Source: UBA6627 sp965248675
GTDB taxonomy: Bacteria > Chloroflexota > Dehalococcoidia > UBA2979
DNA length: 64,000 nucleotides
Direction: 5' to 3'
Assembly (NCBI GenBank): GCA_965248675.1
Contig: CBDFJZ010000008.1
Location: forward strand, 62,001 to 126,000
Positions 35,548 to 43,955 of this stretch are shown in pieces; position 1 is the stretch's first letter; each line of letters opens with the position of its first letter. The translations under genes were made by a program, and so were the position numbers. A model generated the notes under the pieces. That model worked only from the letters and a program-made list of their open reading frames with translations, was not told the origin of the DNA and did not search any database.

Positions 35548-37323
35548 ATGTTCATCGTCGCGATCATCGGCAACCTGCTCCCGCTCGCGCTGCTTGGGCT
35601 AATCATCTGGACGATCGTGAGCTGGCGGCGTTCGCGCCGGGTCGCCGCGCCCGAGGACGCGGGCATCGGCGCCGTACGACGCCTGTTCATGTACGGCCTG
35701 CTCTTCGTGGCCGCCATGGTCGCCACGACGGGACTCTCAATGCTCGGCGGCGAGGCGATCGATGCGATCCGCGGCGCCTCCGACCGCTCAGGCGACGACT
35801 CGAGGCTCGCGCTGGCGCTCGCGCTCTCGGTGGTGGGTGTGCCGACCTGGGGTGCGCTCTGGTACGTGGTCGGACGTGTGACGCGGGCGGACCCCGCGGA
35901 GTCTCGCGCCGAGCTGCGCCGATCGTATTTCGTCGCCACCCGGATGGTGGCCTTGACCGTCGCCCTGACGGCAGCGGTCATTGCCGTCCCGGACGCCCTC
36001 GGTGGCGGCCTGGTCTCGTCAGCGGCGTGGGGCACCTTGCTCGCGTGGACGTTGCTGTGGGCGGTCCACGAGTCCGTCGCGCTACGCGAGGCCGTCCGCA
36101 CCGCCGCGCTGGACGAGCTCGAGCGCCTCTACCGCTACGGCGCCTCGACGCTTGCGCTCGGCTTCCTCGCGATCGGAGGCGTCTTCGCTGTTGGCGAGCT
36201 GCTCCAGTCTGCCTACCAGGAGTGGTTCCTCACGGGCGTTCGCGGGTTCGATGGCTGGCGCTGGACGGACGCCAGTCGCAGTGGATCGGTCGCGGCGGTG
36301 GCCGGTGGCGGAGTCTGGCTCTACCACTGGCGGCGCGTGCAAGCGGATCGCCAGTCTCTGCTCTGGTTGATCACCGTGTTCCTGCTCGTGATGCCGGCGG
36401 CCATTGCTGCAACGCTGATCGCGCTGGGCCGTGGCGCATACGTCTCCCTCGAATGGCTGCTGGACGGCGCCGATCGCTCGGCCGCCGCTGGTGAGCTCGA
36501 GCCGCTGCCGATGCTGATCGCGACCGCGGCAGCTGGCGTGGTGGTGTGGGCCTATCACCGCTTCGCGCTGGTGCGAGGTCCAGCCCTACTCAGCGAGCCA
36601 GAGCGCGTCTACCGCTACCTCGTCGCGGCAGCGGGCCTCGTCACGTTGGCCGGCGGTGTGGCCGCCTTGCTGACGCTGCCGCTGGAGGCCCTGGCGAATG
36701 CTGGCGACGGCCGCGGTAGCGACCTGATCGCTCCCGATCGTGCGGCACTCGTGCTGTCGCTCATCGGCGTTGGCGGTGCCACTTGGCTGCGCTACTGGTC
36801 GGGCGTGCGCGCCGCCGTCGCGGCCGATCCAGTCGTTGAGCGCGAGGCAGTGTCGCGGCGCGTCTACCTCTTCGGGACGTTCGGCGTGGCGGCCGCGGTG
36901 ATGATCACCACCATGTCGATCGCGCTCTACCAAGTGTTTGAGGCTGGACTCGAAAGCTCGATGTCGGGCGACACGCTGCGCGACGTGCGCTGGCCGCTGG
37001 CGCTGTTCGCCAGCGCGACCATCGCTGCCGTGTACCACTGGTTCGTGCTCGCCAGCGACCGGCGCGCGCTGCCGAAGCGCGAGCCCACAGAGCGCCGCGC
37101 CGGACCACAGTCGATCCTCGTTGTCCCGGGAGCGGACCGGCCGCGCCTGATGGCCGAGCTCCGTGCGTCGTTCGACAGCCAGGTGCAGGAGACTGAGCCA
37201 GTGACAGGCCTGCCACCAGACGCCGACATCGACGAGCTGCTCGATCTGCTGGGCAGCGAGGCGCGCGGACGGCGAGTGGTGGTGTGTTCCCACGGCCGTG
37301 AGCTGGGCGTCGTGGCGTATTAG
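35548..37323 (+). CDS. Multi-pass membrane protein, DUF5671-like
   Basis: 591 residues with ribosome-binding site GGAGG before ATG 35548. About a dozen or more hydrophobic helices are arranged as repeats of one four-helix module: RLFMYGLLFVAAMVATTGLSML, RLYRYGASTLALGFLAIGG, RVYRYLVAAAGLVTLAGG and RVYLFGTFGVAAAVMIT mark the module starts. Each follows the R-x-Y-x-Y/F pattern of DUF5671. There is a short soluble C-terminal domain after about residue 515. The function is unknown. It is common in Chloroflexota and Actinobacteria. The two-component genes downstream face the other way. Confidence 0.8.
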   Translation: MFIVAIIGNLLPLALLGLIIWTIVSWRRSRRVAAPEDAGIGAVRRLFMYGLLFVAAMVATTGLSMLGGEAIDAIRGASDRSGDDSRLALALALSVVGVPTWGALWYVVGRVTRADPAESRAELRRSYFVATRMVALTVALTAAVIAVPDALGGGLVSSAAWGTLLAWTLLWAVHESVALREAVRTAALDELERLYRYGASTLALGFLAIGGVFAVGELLQSAYQEWFLTGVRGFDGWRWTDASRSGSVAAVAGGGVWLYHWRRVQADRQSLLWLITVFLLVMPAAIAATLIALGRGAYVSLEWLLDGADRSAAAGELEPLPMLIATAAAGVVVWAYHRFALVRGPALLSEPERVYRYLVAAAGLVTLAGGVAALLTLPLEALANAGDGRGSDLIAPDRAALVLSLIGVGGATWLRYWSGVRAAVAADPVVEREAVSRRVYLFGTFGVAAAVMITTMSIALYQVFEAGLESSMSGDTLRDVRWPLALFASATIAAVYHWFVLASDRRALPKREPTERRAGPQSILVVPGADRPRLMAELRASFDSQVQETEPVTGLPPDADIDELLDLLGSEARGRRVVVCSHGRELGVVAY

Positions 37324-37338
37324 AGGGTGACTGCTGCG

Positions 37339-37986
37339 TTAGGCCGGGCGGAGTGATGCGGCGAACGCCGCGATCTCCGTCCGGCGATGCATCCCGAGCT
37401 TGTTCAGGATGTGACTCACGTGATTGCGCGCCGTCACTGCCGAGATCACCAGCCGTTCAGCGATCTCTCGGTTCGTCAGGCCCTCGGCTACGAGCTGTAG
37501 CACCTCACGTTCGCGCGCTGAAAGCTTGGCCAGACGCGGGTCCTCGGCACTCGCGGCGAGTTCAGCCAGCCGCCGCATGACCGCGCCGGTCACCGTCGGG
37601 TCAAGCGATGAACCGCCCGCGCCGACGGCGCACACCGCACGCAATAGCTCGTCGCGGCCGGTGTTCTTCAGCAGGAACCCCGCGGCACCGGCCATGATCG
37701 CGGCCAACACCGCCTCTTCGGTCCCGAAGGAGGTGAGCATCAACACCCCGACGTCGGGCAGCCGCTCTCTGAGCGCACGGCATGCTTCGATGCCGTTCAT
37801 CGCGCCCATGCGCACGTCCATCACCACCACGTCCGGGCGCGTGCGCTCCGCCTCGCCCGTCGCTGCCTCGCCGCTCGCGACCTCCGCGACCACCTCGAGG
37901 TCGGCTTCCAGCTCGAACAGCGCGCGAAGCCCGAGCCGCACCACCTCGTGGTCGTCGACGATCATCACGCGGATGCGACGATCCAT
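37339..37986 (-). CDS. NarL/LuxR-family response regulator
   Basis: 215 residues. The receiver domain has the acidic pair at 11-12 and phospho-acceptor Asp57 (VVVMDVRMGAMNG). The LuxR-type HTH is at residues about 150-208 (LSAREREVLQLVAEGLTNREIAERL; TARNHVSHILNKLG). It binds DNA after phosphorylation by the kinase encoded 3 bp upstream (37990-39162). Targets are unknown; the divergent DUF5671-like gene is a neighbour but its regulation is not shown. Confidence 0.95.
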   Translation of the reverse strand: MDRRIRVMIVDDHEVVRLGLRALFELEADLEVVAEVASGEAATGEAERTRPDVVVMDVRMGAMNGIEACRALRERLPDVGVLMLTSFGTEEAVLAAIMAGAAGFLLKNTGRDELLRAVCAVGAGGSSLDPTVTGAVMRRLAELAASAEDPRLAKLSAREREVLQLVAEGLTNREIAERLVISAVTARNHVSHILNKLGMHRRTEIAAFAASLRPA

Positions 37987-37989
37987 TCG

Positions 37990-39162
37990 TCAGTCCAGTC
38001 CCGCGAGTTCCAGCCGCACCGTGGTACCCCCGCCGCGGGTCGACGAAACCGTGAGCGCGGCGCCGATGCGCTTGGCGCGCTCATGCATGCCGGCCAGCCC
38101 GCGGCCCGACTCGCGCCCCGGCGGATCGAAGCCTACGCCCTGGTCCGCGACCTCGACGATTAACGGCGGCCCACCCTGCACTCGTACCACCGCCGCATCG
38201 ACTCCGGCATGCCGGTAGACGTTCGCGAGCGACTCCTGAACGATGCGATAGACCTCGACGGTGGTCTCCGGGCTCACCCACTCGCCCGCTCCGTCGCGCT
38301 CAAGCGCCACCTGCACACCCGTGACCGCGCCGAATTCCTCCGCATGGCGCCGCACGAGGTCGGCGAGCGCTTCGTCGCCCGAGAGCGGGGGTTCGAGGTT
38401 GAAGAGCAGGCTCCGCGTTTCGAGCAGCGCGCGTCGGGCGATCTGGACCAGCAGCTGCATGCGCTCGTAGAGCGTCGGGTGGTCGATCTCGTTCTCGACC
38501 AGGCTCGCGTTTGCCTCGAGGTTCATCGTCAGCATGTAGACGCTCTGGGCGACGCTGTCGTGGAGCGCGTTCGAGACTCGCTCGCGTTCGGCCGACGCCG
38601 CCAGTGCCTCAGTGACCGCCCGTTCGCGGCGGGCGCGCTCGATGCCGACGACGAGGTTCGCGATCAGCACCGTGCTCGCCATTGTGGCGACGCGGGACAC
38701 GACGTGCTTCACGTCGGTCGCGTTGTTTGGGTCGAAGCTCTCGTGCACGGAGATGACCGCGACGTACGCGCCGATCGTGATCGCGGCGTAGACAAGGCTC
38801 CAGCGTCCCGCGAAGACGAGCGTGAACGCCAACAGCGCCGGGTAGTAGAGCACGAAGGCGCTGTTGTCGAGGCCGTCGACGACCCCGACCGCGGTGGTGA
38901 TCGCCGTGACGTCGTACAGGGCTAGCGCGATCGGCAGCGCCGTGACCATGCCGGCCCGCCGCCGCAGACGCCACTGCATGAATCCGTTGAACGCCGCACC
39001 ACCGAGCACGAGCACGTTGAGAATGACGCGCGCGGTCGGGGACGTCCCGGGTTCGTAATTGATGAGGAAGAGTGACACGGCCACGAGCACCCACCGCATC
39101 ACGATCTGGATCGGCAGGGTCGTCAATCGACCTTCGTCGAGCGGCCTCCATAGCTGTTGCAC
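37990..39162 (-). CDS. NarX-type sensor histidine kinase
   Basis: 390 residues. Five or six N-terminal helices (residues about 15-175, e.g. MRWVLVAVSLFLINY) make a membrane sensor with little extracytoplasmic sequence. A HisKA_3 dimerisation domain has phospho-acceptor His201 (ERVSNALHDSVAQS). The C-terminal HATPase domain has the N box region (VQESLANVYRHAG) and G boxes (DQGVGFDPPG; GRGLAGMHERAKRIGA). It is translated with the response regulator downstream. The stimulus is unknown, possibly a membrane-state signal given the helix-only sensor. Confidence 0.93.
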   Translation of the reverse strand: MQQLWRPLDEGRLTTLPIQIVMRWVLVAVSLFLINYEPGTSPTARVILNVLVLGGAAFNGFMQWRLRRRAGMVTALPIALALYDVTAITTAVGVVDGLDNSAFVLYYPALLAFTLVFAGRWSLVYAAITIGAYVAVISVHESFDPNNATDVKHVVSRVATMASTVLIANLVVGIERARRERAVTEALAASAERERVSNALHDSVAQSVYMLTMNLEANASLVENEIDHPTLYERMQLLVQIARRALLETRSLLFNLEPPLSGDEALADLVRRHAEEFGAVTGVQVALERDGAGEWVSPETTVEVYRIVQESLANVYRHAGVDAAVVRVQGGPPLIVEVADQGVGFDPPGRESGRGLAGMHERAKRIGAALTVSSTRGGGTTVRLELAGLD

Positions 39163-39349
39163 GGTTCGTACAGCCTACGGGGAGTTACACGCCGTTCGCG
39201 CGCCGCCTCGACGGCGTACTCCGCGCCGCGATCTTCCGATTCGCGCTCGGAGCCGGGAGAATCCGTCGCCTGTGAGCATCCCGCAGCGGGACCGCTCGAT
39301 TCAGAGTGGCTCGCTCGTGGCACCTCCTGCTCCGACCGCCGGTGAGTAA
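39163..39349. other. Intergenic upstream of the two-component operon
   Basis: No recognised gene or repeat. It must hold the promoter of the kinase-regulator operon; I cannot point to a convincing one. Confidence 0.4.
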
Positions 39350-39457
39350 GCTGGTCGACCGGTGGGAGGACGCAGGCGCCGCGCTCCCTACGTGCGGCGC
39401 GACATGGTCCTCGAAGAGGAGGCGCGGCCGATGATCGCCTACGCCGGGCGCCCGCTG
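39350..39457 (+). repeat. Dispersed ~105-bp repeat, copy 2
   Basis: Second copy of 35053-35160. The frame from ATG 39404 continues past the repeat (LADPLKTPADFDRRFLLLCG) to a stop at about 39517, which looks like the genuine 3' end of the parent gene. Confidence 0.75.
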
Positions 39458-39550
39458 GCCGATCCGCTCAAAACGCCGGCCGACTTCGATCGGCGCTTCT
39501 TACTGCTGTGTGGGTGAGCAACGGGGCACGGCGAGACCGAGGCACCGAAA

Positions 39551-39580
39551 GGCCGCCGTCCCCCGGGGGATGGCGGCCTC
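39551..39580 (-). terminator. Terminator of the MFS gene
   Basis: A long stem (AGGCCGCC / GGCGGCCT plus a C5/G5 core), followed on the reverse strand by TTTCGG. It lies 25 bp past the stop of the MFS gene. Confidence 0.65.
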
Positions 39581-39604
39581 GTTCGGGTCGAGTAGTCGTG
39601 GTGG

Positions 39605-41257
39605 CTACGTGGCCTCGGTCTCCGCAGCCACCGATCCGCTGTCGACCGCGCCCATCGGCGCCATCGAGGGCGGCGCCTCGGCGATGGCCGGCTGGAGCGC
39701 GGGTGCCGCCACCGCCTGCGTCTCGCGCATGCGGTTCGGCAGCATCAGCGCGGCGATGGCCAGTCCGCCGATGAGGAACGCGATGCTGACGATGAAGCCC
39801 GCACCGATGGCGTCGATGAACGACTGGTTGACGGCGGACGTCACCGTGGAGGCCAGCTCGGGCGAGAGCTGGGCCGCGGTGATCGTGGCCACTCCGACGC
39901 TCTCGCGGGCCGCCTCGATCACCTCGGCCGGCGCTTGCCCCGCCAGAGCGTCCGCGACGTTCGAGCGGTAGAAGCCGTTGACGATGGAGCCGATCAGAGC
40001 GATGCCGAGCGCGCCGCCCAGCTCGCGCGAGACGTCGTTGATCGCGGAGCCGATACCGGCGTCGTCCACCGGCACCGCGGCCATCACCGTGTCGGTGAGC
40101 GGCGTCTCGGCGAGCCCGGCACCGATCCCGAAGAAGAACAGTGTCGCCGCAACCTGCAGCGTCGAGGAGTCCGCGTCGAGCTGCGTCAACGCCAGCATCC
40201 CGAGGATCACCGCGCTGAGCGAGCCCAGTACCAGGATCCGAGGCCCGGTGCGCTGGACCAGCACGCCGGAGATCGAAGCCGCCACCATGATCGCCAGCGC
40301 GACCGGGATGATGAGCAGGCCGGCCTCGAACGGGCTGCGCCCCTGAACCAGCTGGAACAGCTGGGTCAGGAAGAAGAAGGTCACGAACATCGCGAAGAAG
40401 ACGATGCCGATGATCAGGACGGCGCCGGTGAAGTCGCGCTTGCGGAAGAAGCGCAGCGGCAGCATCGGCTGGTCGCTGCGCAGTTCGACGGCCGCGAAGG
40501 CGACGAGCGCGAGCGTGCCGAGGCCGAAGGCGCCGATGATCTCAGGCGAGGCCCAACCCGCCTCGGGGCCCTGGATGATGGCGTAGACGATAGCGAGCAG
40601 GCCGCTGGTGGCGAGCACGGCGCCCGGGATGTCCAGGCGGCGGGCGCGGCTGGCACTCGACTCCGGGACGACCAGCGTCAGCCCGATCAGCACGATCGCG
40701 ACGACGGGGATGTGCAGCCAGAACACTGCGGCCCAGCTCAGCTGGTCGACGAGATAGCCGCCCAGTGCCGGACCGAAACCGATGCCGAGGCCGCCGACCC
40801 CGATCCAGATACCGATCGCCTTCGCGCGCTCCTCGCGCGGGAAGACGTCGGTCAGGATCGACAGCGTCGCCGGCATCACCAGCGCAGCGCCGGCGCCCTG
40901 CAGCGCACGGAACGCGATGAGCGTACCGGCGCTCGAGGAGAGCGCAGCGCCGACCGAGGCGAGTCCGAAGACGACCATGCCGATCGTCATCGAGCGGCGC
41001 CGGCCGAAGCGGTCACCGATCGTGCCGCCGGTGAGTAGGAGCGCGGCGAGGACGAGCGTGTAGCCATCGACGACCCACTGCAGGGTGCTCGTCGAGGCCT
41101 CGAGGTCGCGCGCGATCGAGGGGATCGCTGTATTCACGACCGTGTTGTCAACGAAAATCATGAAAATGCTGAGCGACATCACCGCGAGCACCCACCAGCG
41201 GCGCGGATCAGCTGCGCTGGGAGCCTCGGGTGAGCGGTCCAATGTTGTGGTGGCCAT
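39605..41257 (-). CDS. MFS drug:H+ antiporter, DHA2 (14-helix) family
   Basis: 550 residues from ATG 41257, with AAGGAGAG upstream. Fourteen predicted helices; motif A of the family (GGTIGDRFGRRRSM) and motif D1-like start (FMIFVDNTVVNTAIPSIARDL); motif C region (GVGGLGIGFGPALGGYLVDQ). It exports hydrophobic or cationic drugs with proton exchange; the actual substrate is unknown. It lies downstream of the alpha/beta hydrolase in one probable operon and under the TetR operator at 42380-42412. Confidence 0.92.
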   Translation of the reverse strand: MATTTLDRSPEAPSAADPRRWWVLAVMSLSIFMIFVDNTVVNTAIPSIARDLEASTSTLQWVVDGYTLVLAALLLTGGTIGDRFGRRRSMTIGMVVFGLASVGAALSSSAGTLIAFRALQGAGAALVMPATLSILTDVFPREERAKAIGIWIGVGGLGIGFGPALGGYLVDQLSWAAVFWLHIPVVAIVLIGLTLVVPESSASRARRLDIPGAVLATSGLLAIVYAIIQGPEAGWASPEIIGAFGLGTLALVAFAAVELRSDQPMLPLRFFRKRDFTGAVLIIGIVFFAMFVTFFFLTQLFQLVQGRSPFEAGLLIIPVALAIMVAASISGVLVQRTGPRILVLGSLSAVILGMLALTQLDADSSTLQVAATLFFFGIGAGLAETPLTDTVMAAVPVDDAGIGSAINDVSRELGGALGIALIGSIVNGFYRSNVADALAGQAPAEVIEAARESVGVATITAAQLSPELASTVTSAVNQSFIDAIGAGFIVSIAFLIGGLAIAALMLPNRMRETQAVAAPALQPAIAEAPPSMAPMGAVDSGSVAAETEAT

Positions 41258-41319
41258 CGGTCTCTCCTTGTTTCTGGCACCGGCGGCGGAATCGACCTTG
41301 CCCGCTGGAACCGTGGACT

Positions 41320-42198
41320 TCATTTGGTGACGTGAAGACGCTGACGTCCGTGTAGAGGCGCATCGCGTTGACGCTCAGCGCGTGCTCCGAGAGATCGAAG
41401 AGCGCTGTGCCGATCATCCAGTCCCTCTACGAACGCCGAGATGATCTCGACGAAACGCTCGGGCGCCGCCGCGTGCAGGTAGTGACCCGCCCCGGCCACG
41501 GGTGCGAAGCGGGCCGCGGGATGCTGCGTGACGAGGCGTCTGCGGTCCTCGGGAGGCAACATCGAGCCGCGCTCCGGCTCTCCGTGGAGCACGAGCAGCG
41601 GCTGCGCGAGCCGGCGCAGCAGTCGATCGACACCCTGTGAGACTCCGACCCACGTCTCAAGGAAGAGCTCGTACGCGTCGAGGTCGGTCTCCGCCATCGC
41701 TTCGTCGCGCGGGGAATCGATCAGTTCCACGATCTGCTCGTGCGACATCTCCGAACGCAGGAGCTGGACCATGCCCTCGAACGCCTGGCGCATGGCTTCC
41801 GGCATGCCGCGCTCGGATACGTAGAGCGGCGGGTCTTCGAGGACGACCGCGCTCACCAGATCGGGCCGACGCACCGCCGCCCTCAGAGCGACGAACGAGG
41901 ACGCCGAATGCGCGACGAGGATCGCCGGTGTAACCACGTGCGCCTGAAGAAACAACAGCAGATCCGAGGTATGGTCCGCGACCTCGTACCCGAGAGGCAC
42001 CCGCGCCGAGGCGCCATGGCCGCGCGCCTCGAGGGCGTGAACGGGTCCGATCTGCGCCAGCTGGACCATCAGTGGTTCCCAATCGCGCCAGCTCCGAGCG
42101 AAGCCGTGCGTGAGGACCAGCGGCGTGCCCTCGGCGGGAAGCGCGGCGTGCGTCAGGACGGCCAGCCCCTTGTCAAACTGGTCGACTGCGATGTTCAT
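41320..42198 (-). CDS. Alpha/beta hydrolase
   Basis: 292 residues. The fold is marked by LVLTHGFARSWRDWEPLMVQL (oxyanion HG), nucleophile elbow VAHSASSF (Ala replaces the first Gly of G-x-S-x-G), an acidic residue after strand 6 (LVLHGEPERGSM) and the catalytic His (VAGAGHYLHAA). The last 35 residues are not family-like, and the gene runs to within 63 bp of the MFS start; a frameshift near the C-terminus is possible. It is probably the first gene of the TetR-regulated operon. The substrate is unknown; detoxification alongside efflux is an inference. Confidence 0.85.
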   Translation of the reverse strand: MNIAVDQFDKGLAVLTHAALPAEGTPLVLTHGFARSWRDWEPLMVQLAQIGPVHALEARGHGASARVPLGYEVADHTSDLLLFLQAHVVTPAILVAHSASSFVALRAAVRRPDLVSAVVLEDPPLYVSERGMPEAMRQAFEGMVQLLRSEMSHEQIVELIDSPRDEAMAETDLDAYELFLETWVGVSQGVDRLLRRLAQPLLVLHGEPERGSMLPPEDRRRLVTQHPAARFAPVAGAGHYLHAAAPERFVEIISAFVEGLDDRHSALRSLGARAERQRDAPLHGRQRLHVTK

Positions 42199-42540
42199 GA
42201 GCCTGTCTCTCTCTGGTTGCCACTTGGCTTCGGTACTGACTCAGACCTCGTCGGGTGCCGCCTCGAAGGTGGCGAGTAATGTTGATGAAAAAGCGCTGCA
42301 CCGTGGCTTACCCTCCTGGTCCTTGTCGTCGGGTCTACCTGCTACCGCCCGAAATCGAGCCGCGGCAGGGTTCATCGGCGGCAGTGATGACTGACTATCA
42401 GTCATCACTGCCCAAAAAAAGAGTAGCCTCGTTGCCGCTCCCTTGTGATCGGTAGGCCGGATGATCATGCCTGGCCAAAAGACTGCCCCGTCTATCCCCA
42501 GGAAGTATGCTTCACGATCAGTCACTACGATGCACGCTTC
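42199..42540. other. Intergenic between hydrolase operon and tetR
   Basis: It contains the large palindromic operator (42380-42412) and shorter related half sites (TGACTCA near 42237; GATCAGTCAC near 42517). The hydrolase promoter should lie between 42199 and 42380. Confidence 0.5.
42380..42412. promoter_or_regulatory. TetR operator, 15-bp arms
   Basis: A perfect inverted repeat centred on CTA (42395-42397). Its core is TGACTGA-N3-TCAGTCA, identical to the palindrome in front of tetR. It is located 182 bp upstream of the hydrolase-MFS operon. An A7 run on the right means it is not a terminator for the reverse-strand genes. Confidence 0.75.
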
Positions 42541-43188
42541 CTAATCGGTTCTTCGTGTTAGCGCATTGAGCAGCAGTGCGGAAACACCTTGCTCAAGCTG
42601 GCTAGATTCTTCTCCATCGCCAAAGACAAAGGCCTCAACCATGGCATGCTGAAGCAGGCCAATAGCCAACCGCGCGGCGATCTCCGGATCCATCGGCTCC
42701 ATCTCTCCCGTGTCGACCGCGCCCCTGAAGAGATCCGTAAGAGCTGTCAAGATCGAGGCGTGCTCCTGGGACTCGCTGTGCATCTCCGAGTGTGTTTCGT
42801 CGGCTCCTATGAAAGTCAACTGCAAGAGGTCAGGGTTCTTTCGAGCGACCTTGAAGCCTGCTGCGATCAGCGATCGGAGTCGGTCCTCGAAGGACGTGCG
42901 CGATCTCACTGCGGTTGCCGCCGCCATGGCCATCGTCTCCATCAGGCCGCCCCGCAGCGATACTGCGGCGTCCCTCTTCGACGGGAAGTAGAGATAGAAA
43001 GTCCCTTGGGCCACCCCTGCCTCACGCACGATCTCAGACACGCTCGCTCCGTCGTATCCTTTCGCACGAAATACCTTCCGAGCTGCCTTGAGTAGCTGTG
43101 CTCTTCTAACCGGTTCGCTTTCGGTTCTTCTAGGCTTCGCCGCAGGCACGGCGTCCTCCTGGTATCCGTTATCCGTTGACGCTGCCAT
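42541..43188 (-). CDS. TetR/AcrR-family repressor
   Basis: 215 residues. The N-terminal HTH matches the family (LLKAARKVFRAKGYDGASVSEIVREAGVAQGTFYLYFPSKRDA, residues about 32-74, shown here for its YLYF and GTFY landmarks). The helical C-terminal ligand domain has QLTFIGADETHSEM and ARLAIGLLQHAMVEAFVFGD. Its own upstream region carries TGACTGA-N3-TCAGTCA (43191-43207), so autorepression is likely. The same core is before the hydrolase-MFS operon downstream on the same strand. Confidence 0.95.
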   Translation of the reverse strand: MAASTDNGYQEDAVPAAKPRRTESEPVRRAQLLKAARKVFRAKGYDGASVSEIVREAGVAQGTFYLYFPSKRDAAVSLRGGLMETMAMAAATAVRSRTSFEDRLRSLIAAGFKVARKNPDLLQLTFIGADETHSEMHSESQEHASILTALTDLFRGAVDTGEMEPMDPEIAARLAIGLLQHAMVEAFVFGDGEESSQLEQGVSALLLNALTRRTD

Positions 43189-43190
43189 TA

Positions 43191-43207
43191 TGACTGACGC
43201 TCAGTCA
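43191..43207. promoter_or_regulatory. TetR operator at its own promoter
   Basis: TGACTGA-CGC-TCAGTCA, 3 bp upstream of the tetR start codon. It has the same 7-bp arms as the operator at 42380-42412. Confidence 0.75.
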
Positions 43208-43234
43208 TTTATCAAGGTGACCTGCCCCCGCCTC

Positions 43235-43663
43235 CTAAGTTAGAGCCAGGACGGGTGCGAGCCGTCCTGGGGTAATCGGCTGTGGAGCCGCATCTGGTGG
43301 CGGTGGCCGGTAGCCGAGCGAGCTGTGCGGTCGCAGCTGGTTGTACTCACAGCGCCAACGCTCGACCAGCACCTGCGCCTCGGGCAGCGTGTCGAAGCGC
43401 TCCAGGTTCAGGCACTCGTCGCGCAGCTTCCCGTTGAACGACTCCACGTAGCCGTTCTCCCAGGGGCTGCCGGGCGCGATGAACAGCGTTCGCGGGCTCG
43501 GCGCCTGCTTCAGCCCAAACGCCGCGGGATCACCGCGGATCTGGGCACCCAGGCGCTCGAGGCCGCGCTCGGACCCCTCCTGCTCGACGTAGGCGTTGAA
43601 GGCGAGACGGTAACGCGTGTTCTCACGCATTGCTAGATCCACACGTTTTTCGTTGACACCCAC
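43235..43663 (-). pseudogene. IS3-family transposase, C-terminal part
   Basis: The last 80 residues carry the OrfB signature GSPWENGYVESFNGKLRDE (third catalytic Glu) and YNQLRPHSSLGYRPP. The preceding part is unrelated or frameshifted, and the first two catalytic acidic residues are missing, so the gene is truncated. No terminal repeats were found. Confidence 0.85.
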
Positions 43664-43955
43664 TTGTACAGTGTGTCCTTGGAGGCCGTGGCCAACGCCT
43701 GTCGCGAGCTGCGTCGAGCGTCTCGACTACGGCTACCCCTCTGACGAGCAGGTCGAGCTTCACCTGCGCGAGTTCGCGCGTGACGGCGGCGCCGCCCGCG
43801 CCCCAGAGGCTGTGAACAACCTTCCTGGGAACTACAACTAGTCCGATGACCGCGTATACTTCGGCGGGTTCCGCACCCTCTGAGACTCGCACCACGCCCG
43901 ACGGGGCCGTACGCCCGCCGCGTACCGTCATGCCAGGCGCAGCGGAAGGTACTCC
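43664..43955. other. Intergenic, icd promoter region
   Basis: A -10 box TATACT lies at 43855-43860, 95 nt before icd. The rest is transposon-edge sequence without a recognised gene; a forward frame ending at 43841 is not recognisable. Confidence 0.4.
43855..43860 (+). promoter_or_regulatory. -10 box of icd
   Basis: TATACT, with a weak -35; leader about 90 nt. Confidence 0.4.

Noticed and set aside
42380..42420. Intrinsic terminator for the forward strand
   Set aside because: The stem is followed by A7, not T; both flanking genes are on the reverse strand, and the same core recurs at tetR, so operator is the better reading.
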